Below, one piece after another: positions 1 through 10,494 of a DNA stretch of 64,000 nucleotides. The position numbers and the translations under genes were made by a program. The notes beneath the pieces were generated by a model that had not been told where the DNA came from, did no database searches, and saw only the letters and a list, made by a program, of their open reading frames with translations. Source of the DNA: Strigops habroptila (lineage: Eukaryota; Chordata; Aves; Psittaciformes; Psittacidae); the NCBI RefSeq assembly GCF_004027225.2, contig NC_046358.1:2632720-2696719 (forward strand), in the 5' to 3' direction. The stretch's first letter is position 1. Each line of letters opens with the position of its first letter.

Positions 1-386
1 CTGAATCCTGTCAACAGTGGTGAGCAGGGGCATTTTAAATTTCAGAAAATGAAAGAAGAATATATGTGAAGGAGAGCATGTGACTGCATTGAATGCATAA
101 AATGCATCTCCTGGCGAGAAATGGCTCTGACAAAAGCTGCACACCCAGGAGTTAGCCAACAGCTAGCACAGGAGGCCTGGTAGGACACTGTAGTAGAAAC
201 ATGCCATGGAGATGGATGGCATAGCATATACCACAGCAACCAGGAATGTACTCTGCTAATCATCTCAAAGGCGTATTTCAACACAATGTGAGGCACCCGA
301 TGCATGATCAGGGTTTTGGTTCACTCCTCACTGAGAGCAGGTTAGAAAAACACAGCAGTGAAGTTACACTATAGTGTTGCACTTCT

Positions 387-677
387 CATAGAATCATAGA
401 ATGGTTTGGGTTGAAAAGGACCTTAAGATCACCCAGTTCCAACCCCCCTGCAACCAGCAGGGACACCTCACCTTAGACCATGTTGCCCAAGGTTCTGCCC
501 AACCTGGCCTTGAACACTGCCAGGGATGGAGCATTTACCACTTCTTTGAACAACCCGTTCCAGTGCCTCAGCACTCTCACAGTAAAGAACTTCTTCCTTA
601 TATCTAACCTGAACTTCCCCTGTGTAAGTTTGAACCCATTATCCCTTTGTCCTATTTCTACAGTTTTCTCGTCCCTG
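387..677 (-). repeat. CR1 LINE fragment, 5'-truncated
   Basis: The + strand reads the reverse complement of a CR1 3' end: CATAGAATCATAGAATGG, then a GTTTGGGTTG and AAGGACC block, then antisense 3' UTR sequence. It carries the CCTTAGACCATGTTGCCCAAGG marker region of the subfamily called A in the findings. It ends near a TCTACAG..GTCCCTG motif. Confidence 0.9.
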
Positions 678-2340
678 TCTCACTTGCTTTTTTCTTCCTT
701 TTTCTTATAGTTGCATCTCATTGCTCAGGAACATGTTACTGCACAGAGAGATGCCTATGTCAGTAGGCATGACACTTTGCCATGACAGGCCACCTCATCA
801 GGCACTGCTCTGGGAACATGATCTGTAAATGAGTAAGTTTAAACCTCTTCCTCATGCAGGTTTTGTCTTTGTGAAGCAGGTGTCTGTAACAGTGCACTGT
901 GCTGTGTCCATCTCGCCAATATATTGTGGCCAGAAACGGATACTGCCTTTTCCAGAGGTTTTGTGCTAGGGATACGGAAAGAAAGCAGAGTCTTGTCAAT
1001 AAAAAGTCAGTGGCTTCACTGGCCATGCAGTTCAGATGTTATTCTGGGCAATCCTGTAACTATTCTAAGCAGTTCCTAACACAAGGCGTTGTGCACTTGA
1101 TCTCTCTGTGAGGGTAGACACCTTGTGGTGAGAGTACCATACTGTAGGACGTGATCTGTTAGAAACTGTGTCACGCATGCAATCCCTCAGTTCATCTGCA
1201 CCCCCATTCCACGAGGTGTGTCAAGCAACAGTTGTTCACACAGTAATGGGAAAGCTGGTGCGCGTCTTTTCGCTGAGTATTCTTCATTTTGCAGTGAGTT
1301 GAATTACTACACATTCAGTAAACGTCCTGGAGTAGATTAAGCACAATGTTGTGGTATTTCCACACAGCCAGCCTCAAGAGGGAGTCAGCGGGTTCCTGTA
1401 ATACAGCGAAGCTGCCTAATCCTACAAAGTTTGGTATTCCTTGGGAAAATGAATCTCTGACCGAACACATCCAGGGGGAAGGAGAATATGTGCACATGGC
1501 CTGTAGAGGTTATGCTCGAGTATTAGCACTTGTGAGGGCTGGTAAGAATCTTCTGGAATGAGATCCTGCATCAGCTGGGAAGCTGTTGCTAGACTGATTT
1601 ATGGCAGTACCACAATATATACTGCAGCTGTTATCCTAAGGTTATAAATGATTCCCGACAAGGTAGAAGAGATTTTTAAGACCTGAATTGTGCCTTTGCA
1701 TTTCCCCTATCGTTTGTCTTCAATTCTTTTCAGCATTGTTTGCCATTGTATATAACCACTATTCTCACCATGGACCAATAATGCTCTAGGGCATCCACTT
1801 TATAGTGTTGTTAGAGGGTAATACCTTACCTGACAGTTTCCTGACTGTTAGGGATTGTGAAAAATACTATATTTAACTATAAATGTCTGTCTGTATGGCT
1901 ATTCTTTCTATTGGTTCTGTGATCATGGTGGTTAACTCTTCGTAATGTTATTGTCAATACTGTATTAATGGCTAATAAAAGAGCTGAGGACATTCCAGGA
2001 AGCATGACACATCTGTGGCAATCTACAGGTGTCATTTCTCTATCAAGTGCCTCATGAGACAGGTTAGTATCACAGCCAGTGAATGGCTACAGTAATAAGT
2101 GCTGTTTTGACATGCATTTCATCCAAACGTGAGTATTCTGGCACATGGGGCTGTAGCAGGTTTCCACACATATGTGCTACAGTAGTGGGAACATGATATG
2201 TGACCCCCATGACCAGATAAGTAAGATTATTGCAAGTGCATCCAGAGAATTAGTTTACACTGGTAGCTAAGACTATATAGACTTGTCAGTGCTGGTGTTA
2301 TATCACAGCTAGATGTCTAGGTGATTAGGGCAGTTTAATC
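678..2340. other. Intergenic sequence without recognised features
   Basis: AT-rich unique-looking sequence upstream of ABTB2. I see no exon-like open frame with flanking splice signals, no repeat I can name and no RNA gene. The short open frames at 760-1561 have no recognisable protein features. Confidence 0.5.
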
Positions 2341-2430
2341 CTAGTGGAACGTGTCCCTGCCCATGGCAGAGGGGTTGAAACTAGATGATCTTAAGGTCCT
2401 TTCCAGTCCAACCCATTCTATGATTCTGCT
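2341..2430 (+). repeat. CR1 LINE fragment, very short 3' end
   Basis: About 90 bp of the CR1 3' terminus in sense orientation (CCCATGGCAGAGGGGTTG, then GATGATCTTAAGGTCC and ATTCTATGATTCTG). Confidence 0.85.
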
Positions 2431-3398
2431 GTAACTTTATAGCTGGATGTTATAAATTAATAGCTGTTAAATTCTGAAGAACATCATCATTATTTGCAGC
2501 TATTTTGGTAATGCAGGCACTGTAAAATTTTAATTAACAGGAACAGCTGAAACGAGAAATAGTGGAAAATAGTCCTTAGTGCTCCACTTGCTTTGAATAA
2601 TGTCATGTGATTAAGCAAATACTCTTCTATCCCCTTTATTAGATCCGATTCCCCCACCAACCAGCACTGGTAAGACCTTGCTGCTAGTGACTGAGAAAAT
2701 CTGATATGGTACCAAGTTATCATCCAGGAATTTAATGCATTTTTCATAAGATCTTTCTTATTCTGACAGTTTTCTCCACCCTTTGTCATCACAATCATTT
2801 TATTGTGTTATTCATAGGACAAAAGGATCAAATCGAGATCCATTATTTTCATAGTTCCATAATCTTCCCAAATAAGGCCTATTATAACACTTGTTTGGTT
2901 GTCTGATGCATTTAGAAGTAAAAAGTGGTTTTCTATCACCTCCAAATTTCTGGGCAGAAATTTTCAATGCTTGTTGAGGAATACACTTTAAATTAGGCGA
3001 CATGTCATTGGTTATTTCCAAGATTAGCTTGGTTTTCCTGCTTCAAAATGTTTTCAAAGCAAACATGGAATAAATGGACTATGGCTGAAACATCTGCAGA
3101 GGAAGGAGGCTATTTCTTGCTTCTAACAAGTGTAGAAAGGATCTTTGTCACTACTTTCATTCTCAGAAAGTGTTTGAGTTAAAGATGTCTTCACCTATAA
3201 AATGCGTGCTGAATTAAGAGAGATTGTGCTCAGTTAAGGGAGATCGAAAACTAAACTGTCTGGAAATGTTTAAAGATAAGAGGATTCAGCAGCAGTGTTA
3301 GAAACATTAATGAGGACAGGGATAGGCAGGGGACCTGACTTTGGAAAGTTGTGCCCAAAAGGGTTCATCTAGGTGTCCCTCACAGTGCAAAGGGCAGC
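2431..3398. other. Intergenic sequence without recognised features
   Basis: AT-rich. Nothing is recognised; the 102-codon minus-strand open frame at 2490-2798 has no known motif and no splice context. Confidence 0.45.
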
Positions 3399-4640
3399 AT
3401 TCACAGAGTCACAGAGCTGTTGAGGCACCTCTGGAGATCAGCCAGTCCAACCTTCAAAGCAGGATCAGCTAAAGCGGGTTGTCCAGGACTGCATCCAGTT
3501 GGGTTTTGGATATCTCCAAGGACAGACACTCCACAACCTGCCCTGGCAACCTGTGTCAGTGTTTTACCACTCTCAGAATAAAAAGTTGGGGGGTTTTAAT
3601 GTTTAAATGGATTTGGTTTGTATTTCATTCTGGTTCTACTGCTGCTTGTTCTTTCACTGGACACCACCAAGAAGAACCAACCTGTTTTCTTTACTCTGTT
3701 CCCATCAGGTATTAATGCACAAAAATACTTTGGACACCTTCTCCAGGCTGAACAGTCCCAGGCCTCTCAGACTCTTCATTAAACGACCAAAACCCCAGTT
3801 CCTTAATAATCTTGGTTTCCCTTTGATGGCCTAGCTCCAGAATGTCCACGTCTCTCTTGTCCTGGAGGCCCCAGAGCTGGACTCGGAACTCCAGATGTCT
3901 CTCATCAGTGCAGAGCAGAGGGAAGGACCACCTCCCTCCATACTGCTAGCTCACATTCAACTTGTTTTCCACCAGAACCCAAGGTCTTTTTATCCAAAGT
4001 TGTTTTACTAGCTCTTCAGCCCCCAGCACATGATACATGGGGTTATTCCTCCCTAGATGCCGGGCTTGGTGCTTACCTTTATTGAACTTCATGAGATTCC
4101 TGCTTGGCAATTTCTTCAGCCTGTCAAAGACCTTCTGAATGGCAGCACCAGCTGTAATAATCCCTCCTCACATTTTTTGGTCACCTGCAAACTTGCCAAC
4201 TGGCCTCCACCTCAGCTTTGTGATGCTGCTCACAAGCCTTTCAGCCCACCAGTTCAACCAACTTGAAGCCTACCTCCCTGACCACTTATCTAGGCCATTA
4301 TTCATGAATTTGTCAATGAGGATGTTACAATCATCAAGCGGATGTTACACTTCGGCAAGTGCTGAAAGCCTTGCTGAAGTGAACATAAACATCAACTGCT
4401 CTTCCCTCATCCATCATGCTAGCTATTTCATCACAGAAGGCTGTCAGGTTAGTCAGGTATCATTTCCCTTTCATAAATCAACTCTGACTACTCTAAATCA
4501 CTTTTTTGTCCACAGCATGTTTGCAAATGTTTTCCAGGATTATTTGTTCTGTTCCTTTCCCATGGATAAAGATGAGGCCGACCAGTTTGTAGCTAGTTGC
4601 TTTAAATGTCTTCTGGAGGAGCACAGTTGGCCAGTTAAGC
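3399..4640 (-). repeat. Old, long CR1 LINE fragment
   Basis: It starts with a diverged antisense CR1 3' end (TCACAGAGTCACAGAGCTG) and continues about 1.2 kb into the antisense 3' UTR and the end of the ORF2 reverse-transcriptase region. Recognisable antisense landmarks are GGGGTTATTCCTCC near 4040, AACTTCATGAGATTCCTGC near 4085, TCTGAATGGCAGCAC near 4134 and AAGCCTTGCTGAAGT near 4366. Divergence and indels, including a duplicated GGATGTTACA near 4320 and 4341, show it is ancient. The 208-codon + strand open frame at 4139-4765 is antisense to this element and is not a gene. Confidence 0.85.
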
Positions 4641-5550
4641 TGTCTGCACAGCAGCAGCAAACCATTTCTATATTCATCTCAGCAATCTGCTGTACACATG
4701 CACAGAGATTGCACTCCAAGTTCCTTATCTCTCTAATTATATCTATTACAAAAGGCAGCTTTTGAAAGTAGAGAGGATATTTTTAATGGATTCTCAGTGT
4801 TTCTTATGCTTTTCATATCTGAAAATGTATGCCAGAAGCAGGCTGCTGTGTAAAATCTTCAGCAAGTGAAGTATTTTACTTGGTCTTGCTTAAAAATCAT
4901 GATAGAGATGACCCCTTCTTTCTTGACAGTAATCATTTTGAGAGGTAGTACCTTATCTTGCATTGCAAATAACAGGAAAGCTGATCTGTTCTGACTTCCT
5001 ATGCTAAACAGATTTAACTTACTGAAAAAAGAAATGAAGAGTGACCTTTTTTAAACAGAAATTCTATTTGAACTTACAGTCTGAGAATGTCAGTGAGGGA
5101 AGTTGTATAAAGACAGGTAATGTTTTTTATTAGACTTTCATTAGAGTAGAAAAAGCAGGCAGGATGTGTTAGGCAGGAACATTTATGTGGAATTGTTACT
5201 AGCAAGCTGTAGTTTTAGTCTGTGCTAGATCACAGCTAAAACCAAGACAGGGAGAAGGTAAGATCACTATTTATTACCAGCAAGCTTGAAGATTTCTTCA
5301 CCATACTCTCCATAGAAGATTTCAGTGAGTTTTAACTACCTGGAAAGTTTACACAAGGGACAGTATTCTTCTGACCATTTTGAAGAACAAAGGCTTGGCC
5401 TTTGTGAGATTCTATGTTCTCATTTAAAATCTTAGTTAGTGCTATCAAGTGAGTTTACCTATGAATTACTGATTAACACAGTCTGAAGCTATTGAGCACA
5501 TTAGAGGACATTCTGAAAGTATTGGAACCTTTGGAAAGGCCATTCTGCAC
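4641..5550. other. Intergenic sequence without recognised features
   Basis: AT-rich non-coding sequence between the old CR1 and a 20-bp tandem duplication. Nothing else is recognised. Confidence 0.45.
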
Positions 5551-5590
5551 AAAACAAATAGGAGAAGGTGAAAACGAATAGGAGAAGGTG
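5551..5590. repeat. 20-bp tandem duplication
   Basis: Two adjacent 20-bp units at 5551-5570 and 5571-5590 share the core ATAGGAGAAGGTG and differ at one base (CAAATA versus CGAATA). The near identity suggests a recent duplication. It ends 20 bp before a CR1 5' end. Confidence 0.85.
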
Positions 5591-5610
5591 TTGACTTACT
5601 GCATATTGGG

Positions 5611-5901
5611 ACTCTTCATCAGGGCCTGTAGTGATAGGACAAGGGGAAATGGGTTTAAACTTAAACAGGGGAAGTTCAGGTTAGATATAAGGAAGAAGTT
5701 CTTTACTGTGAGGGTGCTGAGGCACTGGAACAGGTTACCCAAAGAAATGCTAAATGCTCCATTCCCTGGCAGTGTTCAAGGCCAGGCTGGACAGAGCCTT
5801 GGGTGACATGGTCTAGTGTGAGGCATCTCTGCCCATGGCAAGGGGGTTGGATCTGGATGATCTTAAGGTCCTTTCCAAACCAACTCATTCTATGATTCTG
5901 T
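5611..5901 (+). repeat. CR1 LINE fragment, 5'-truncated
   Basis: Sense-orientation CR1 3' UTR from ACTCTTCATCAGGGCCTG to the terminal ATTCTATGATTCTG. It has the GACATGGTCTAGTGTGAGGC marker (subfamily A). Several point changes are present near the tail. Confidence 0.9.
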
Positions 5902-8900
5902 ATTGGAAGAAGGCTTCATTTCAGGATAGATACAGCTGGTACCTCCACTATCACTTGGTAGTGGGTGAGGTCAGCAATGAGTATTTGTTAACTTGCTGAA
6001 CTGGACCATCCGCTCCAGTTAGGCAATAAATTGAGGGCCTTTGCTGGATGGGATTTTGCTGTGCTGTAGGAAACACACCAGCTGTGTGTTATCTCTCCAT
6101 CAGTGTGGCCTTGAAAATGTGCAAAATGTATTCTCTTACCTGCAGTAAACATATGTTTTGGGGGCATTTGGTTTAGACCTGATATGAGATTCACCTGCAA
6201 TAACCGTGGAAGCAGGTCATGGAGAAGCTCGGCTTGCTGTTGAACCTCACTAACACAGCTGCAGTAAATAAGGCTTGGAAAGGCCTCCCCTCCCAGGTGC
6301 TCAGTACTTACTGCTTCAGGGGTTTGATTTCACTACTCAAACACTTTTCTTGAGTGCTCTGCTGAGGCTAGTTGTGTTAGCTGTTTTTCTCCCTGTTCTC
6401 CTTTCCTGGTGAGCAAGCTTGAGTCGTCTTTACTTCAAGTGAGTAAAATAAGCTCATATGGGATGTGGTTTTAAAGGGTGTTAATGCTGCTTAATAGTGT
6501 GTGTGTGTGAATGTCGTTTCCTAGGAATATCTTGAACTTTGTGGTTTGAACAAATAACAGATTAGTTATAGGTGACTTTGAAAAGTATTGATTTTGAGTC
6601 CTTGGTACAGGTTAAGTTTAGGGGGCTTTACATTTGCTTTGGCTGTTACATTTCCTTAATAAAATAAGCCAAGTGATTGATTATTTTTTTAAATGGGTTT
6701 GCTATTTGTTGAGTTGCTATTTGTGTAGCAGAGAATTCTGCTGGTTTTGAATTCTAATTATTTCTGATGTCATTTAGAGTTTTAAAACTGTCAAAGTCTG
6801 TAGCATGTCAGAGTTAGAATAACACTTGTATCTGAATTCTTTACATGAAGGAAAATGGGGCTTCTTGAGTGGTTTTGTTGTTATGGGACTTCCACTGTTA
6901 TATCCTTTATCTGTTTTCCCTGTGTTCCTAAAAGTCCCCTGATACCTTCTACTTTCTTTACACTTTAATTTTAGAGAGAAATGATTAAGAGGAAATCTGT
7001 CTATAGCAAGTTGACTTTTATTGTATGAAAATAACTTGTGATCCCTAATGGCCCCACTTGAAACATATGCAAAAGAGCCAAATACTTCCCATGCCTTATA
7101 AATCAGGGAATGTTCAGATATTCTTATCAGTGTTTTGATATCTTGTAATCTTGAGTGTTTGGGTTGGTAATTTTGTGTTAGCCCAGTGGAGTAATTGCTT
7201 TGTGGAAAAATATACCTCAGTTTTCATAACATAGTCTATAGTTTTGTTACAAACACATGCATCTGCTGTGAAAGTGAACTGTTTTCCTCTTCTCTATATA
7301 AAGAAACTATTTCTTTCCACTCTTCATGCTGCTTTTAGCAGTTCTTGGAAATCTGTTACCAAATTGGCTATTTCCACTTTCATACAGATAGTGAATTATC
7401 ACTGAAGAGCACAGAATGTATGATGAGCTTGTTTAATCACAGATAAGTAATGCATATGGAAATGAGAAGTGCTAGTAGAGAACCCTTGTTTGTCTGCTCC
7501 TTGTCCTCCCACCCCAGTTTTGTCCTTGTTATGTTGGATATCTTGGAGCTTGAGGTTTAAGTCTTCAGTAAGGAATATCCTTTCCATGTCTGGGGGCTTC
7601 TGTTTGCCTTTGGAAAAGGTCTTTGCAGCAGAGGGAGAGAAGAACTTATTGGGCAAAGTGTTATTGTATAAGGAAATACTACACGTGTAGTTCTATAAAT
7701 GGGAAGTAGTGTAACTCCTAACAGCGGAGAAAACATGGCGTGAGGGGAGTAAGAAAACAGACATCGCTTGTTCAGCCAGATGATTTCTGTATTGTTAAAT
7801 TACTTGGAATGGCAGGAGTAACAAACTGTGTGGGAGAACAGGAGAAGTGTGAGAAAGGGAAAGATAAGAAATGATTTGTAGAAATACCAAGGACTTGCAC
7901 AGCTGCGGTTTTCCCAAATAATGTCAAGTTCCTGTTGGCCAACCATGTGATTCTCAGTGGCAATTTATGCTTGAGATGAATCCTAAGGATGAATTTTAGA
8001 GAAAGCTCTTGCAAGAAGGCATCCCAAAAGAAATCACAAAGGCTTTTTAGTGAGAAAGAGGTGGTAGAGCTTGATCTCACTGCTTGCTTCCCACTCATGT
8101 AGACTTCAGTTCTGCGTCTGATCTTAGAGATGTGGCCAAGGAACTTGCAGGTAGTACTAACAGGTAGTAGTACCATTGTTTTGGGGAAGCAGTGGAGAGG
8201 TGGAGAGATGTGAGGGATAGACGCCACATGCTAAGGTAACAGAAGTCCCAGTTAAGAAGTCTGCAGTAGTCCCCAGTACCTAATATATAGGATTAAATAC
8301 AGATGTGAGAGTGGAAAGATAGTGTAGTAATTGAAAGCATGAGAGACAAAGCTCTGTGCTTTGAAGCAGGAACTCTCGCTCATACATCCAGACAACTGTT
8401 TACTGTGTGTACTGCCAACCTGTGTTGTCTTTGTTGGGCTTGAAACTCTGAAAAAGAGCTCAAGCCTGAAAAACATGACGAAGTAGCAGAGTTAGCTTTG
8501 ATCTGGAAAAGCACAACTAAGGTATTAGAGTTGTGGAGTAAAAATAACTCTGAATTGACAATGGAGCACAAGCGAAGTGTTGAGATGTTATGATTTTTAA
8601 ATAACTTGGAATGACTTTGGGAGAGTTATGTCTGGTTTTAATAGACAATTTATGCTTTGGTGGGGAGAAGCAGTGAAAAAGGAGAGCGCTGAATTATAGC
8701 TGGGCTTAGATCTAAGAGACATGAAAGAAGATGTTAAATAAAGGAGTTTTGAGGGTCAACTGTAAAATCAGTATGGCCTGTTAAGCACTTTGGCTTTTAG
8801 TATGAGTAGAAGCTGCTTGATCCTGTGAACAGAAGTGCACAAGTAAAAGATCTGCTCAAAGCATTCACTACCTGCAGCCTTCGTATGGTGGCATCGCTCT

Positions 8901-9576
8901 CTAGGCCAGACTGGTGCAGTTACAACCCTTTTGCTTTCTTTGTTGCAAGTAGTTGTTGTGGGGAAGTATTTCACACTGAGAAGAGGCTGCTGCTCTGAGT
9001 GTGACTGTAAAATATTGGCCTTTGGAGTTTTTAAATGTAGCTTTTTAACTACAACAACAAAGTCAAAGCATTTGATGTGTTCACTGTTGCCTTGTGTCAT
9101 TGCCATCAGCCTACTGCTACGAATGTAGAGTAGTTCACAAGTGAAATCTTTTGGCCTCACGCAACTAAAAGACAACAGGGCACGAGGCTTTAAATATCAA
9201 ATGTAATTTTAGAGAGCAAATTCGCGCAAAGCTTCTGTGTATTCTATGCACCAGAAATCAAATGCTGTTTGTAAATAAGCAAGCTGTCTGAAAAATCAAT
9301 GTTTGACATATGTTAAATGACAGCTCTTTGCAGTCGCTGCAGTTTCCAGTATGGAGGAGTGAAGCGAGGCTGAGCATTAACAATATGGACTCTTGGCTGC
9401 CTTCACTCTCCGTGTTGGATCCTTGTCACCTCCTGCCAATGCAACCCAGGGCTCCGTGGCCTGTGGGAGGAGAACGTGCCTGGGCGCTTTTAGGGTCGGG
9501 TTGCAGTAAATAGTAGCGGACCCCCGCTTTGGGAGGTTTACGTCTTGTAGGAAGATGTGAAAATTGAATTTTAAAC
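5902..9576. other. Intergenic sequence just upstream of the ABTB2 CpG island
   Basis: About 3.7 kb free of recognised repeats apart from a short GT run at 6497-6509. No coding exon is supported; minus-strand open frames of 135-151 codons at 7772-8227 and 8768-9175 lack any known domain. Being repeat-poor and next to a promoter, it is a plausible place for proximal enhancers, but no specific element can be named. Confidence 0.45.
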
Positions 9577-10036
9577 TAGAAGAACGTGGGAACCTGATGG
9601 GTTGGAGCGAGGTTTCTGCTGCCTCCGCCGCCACCCTCGCTCCCCGGTGCAGCCGAAGGGGGGAGCACTCGGCCCGGGCAGGCCCCATGCTTGGGCGGAG
9701 GGACGGGAGAAACAAACCAGGCATCTCCGTTCCGTACCCAGCTCCCGGTTCAAGGTCAGGGCTGTGTAAACTGCTGCACAAAGGCTCCTTTCAGCAGCCG
9801 GCGCACCGGCTTCGCGGCCTTCCGCACAATCCCCCATTCATGCGGTGACCCCCGCAGGGCCAGGCGTGCGCGACCCTCACCCTGGGGAGACGCCACAGCC
9901 CCCGGTCCCGGCTCTGGGCCCATCCCGAGAGCTGCGCAGGGCGGGCGGGCAGCTGCCCAGCAGGGCCGGTGGCAGCGGAGTGCCCGTTGTCGCCCGGTCC
10001 CGCAAAGCCGGCGGAGCCCTGGCACTGCCCGGCCGG

Positions 10037-10049
10037 CCCCGCCCCTCCC
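10037..10049 (+). promoter_or_regulatory. GC box (SP/KLF-type site)
   Basis: The sequence CCCCGCCCCTCCC lies in the most CpG-dense part of the promoter, just upstream of the first octamer. It matches the reverse of a GGGGCGGGG-type SP1/KLF site. Confidence 0.55.
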
Positions 10050-10055
10050 GGAGCT

Positions 10056-10063
10056 ATTTGCAT
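10056..10063 (+). promoter_or_regulatory. Octamer motif 1 (ATTTGCAT)
   Basis: A perfect ATTTGCAT, the binding site of POU/Oct factors, stands out inside GC-rich sequence about 80 bp upstream of a second perfect copy. Confidence 0.6.
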
Positions 10064-10118
10064 ACTGCCCGCCCAGCTCGAATTTCACTGGTGGAGACGG
10101 TCTCGGTCGGCGTCGCTG

Positions 10119-10123
10119 ATTGG
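10119..10123 (-). promoter_or_regulatory. Inverted CCAAT box (NF-Y type)
   Basis: GCTGATTGGTGC around this position contains ATTGG, with flanks matching the NF-Y consensus (CTGATTGGYY). It sits 18 bp upstream of the second octamer. Confidence 0.6.
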
Positions 10124-10141
10124 TGCTTCTCGCCGCAGCTC

Positions 10142-10149
10142 ATTTGCAT
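10142..10149 (+). promoter_or_regulatory. Octamer motif 2 (ATTTGCAT)
   Basis: This is a second perfect octamer, immediately 3' of the inverted CCAAT box. Its last bases overlap the ATG of the first upstream ORF, so if transcription starts downstream of here that ORF is not transcribed. Confidence 0.6.
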
Positions 10150-10291
10150 GTGGCGGTGCGGGGCGCCCGGCAGACCTGCGGCGGAGAAGTTGAGTCGGAG
10201 CCGCCGCCAAGTGTCCCGCCGAGCCCGCCCCGCGGTCCCCGCGCCCTGCCCGGCGGCCCCGCGCTCCCCGCTGCCGCCCTGCCGAGGCTGA
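10148..10291 (+). other. Upstream ORF 1 in the ABTB2 leader (47 aa, conditional)
   Basis: ATG at 10148, TGA at 10289-10291. The start context is poor (T at -3, T at +4). It only matters if transcription begins upstream of 10148. The peptide is Arg/Pro/Ala-rich, as expected for CpG-island sequence, and resembles no protein I know. Confidence 0.35.
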
Positions 10292-10293
10292 AG

Positions 10294-10329
10294 ATGGCTG
10301 AGCGCAGTGTCCCTGCGGGATGGAGGTAG
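10294..10329 (+). other. Upstream ORF 2 in the ABTB2 leader (11 aa)
   Basis: ATG at 10294 in a strong context (A at -3, G at +4), stop TAG at 10327-10329. It starts two bases after the stop of upstream ORF 1 and ends 165 bases before the ABTB2 start. It would be expected to capture scanning ribosomes and reduce or regulate translation of the main ORF. Confidence 0.5.
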
Positions 10330-10427
10330 CCGGCCCTCGGCGGTGCCGGCGTGCGGGGAGGGCTCCTGCCCGCTGTGCTGCAAATCCTCCCGCGCCGCTG
10401 GTGGGGCGGGCGGCTCTGGGTCGGTAG
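10320..10427 (+). other. Upstream ORF 3 in the ABTB2 leader (35 aa)
   Basis: ATG at 10320 in a strong context (G at -3, G at +4), stop TAG at 10425-10427. It overlaps the end of upstream ORF 2 in another frame. There is no further ATG before the ABTB2 start at 10495. Confidence 0.5.
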
Positions 10428-10494
10428 GAGCAGAAGGGATCTGCGTCAGCCTCACCTTTCGTGCTCTTCGTCGTTGGCTTAACCCGTCTTTCCT

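Larger units (their letters stand above)
9577..10480 (+). promoter_or_regulatory. ABTB2: CpG-island promoter and 5' UTR region of ABTB2
   Basis: GC content and CpG frequency rise sharply at about 9600 and fall after about 10480, against AT-rich flanks on both sides. The core at about 10035-10150 holds a GC box, two octamers and an inverted CCAAT box. No TATA box is evident, so dispersed initiation somewhere around 10100-10250 is likely; the exact start site cannot be fixed from sequence. Long open frames on both strands here are a by-product of few stop codons in GC-rich DNA. Confidence 0.85.

Noticed and set aside
4139..4765. 208-codon + strand open frame, the longest apart from the ABTB2 exon
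   Set aside because: Most of it is antisense to an old CR1 3' UTR and reverse-transcriptase region (3399-4640), shown by ordered CR1 landmarks. It has no domain of its own.
9571..10455. Several overlapping open frames of 90-148 codons on both strands
   Set aside because: They lie in the CpG island, where stop codons are rare. Their Ala/Arg/Pro/Gly-rich translations are compositional; only the short ATG-initiated uORFs on the + strand are kept.
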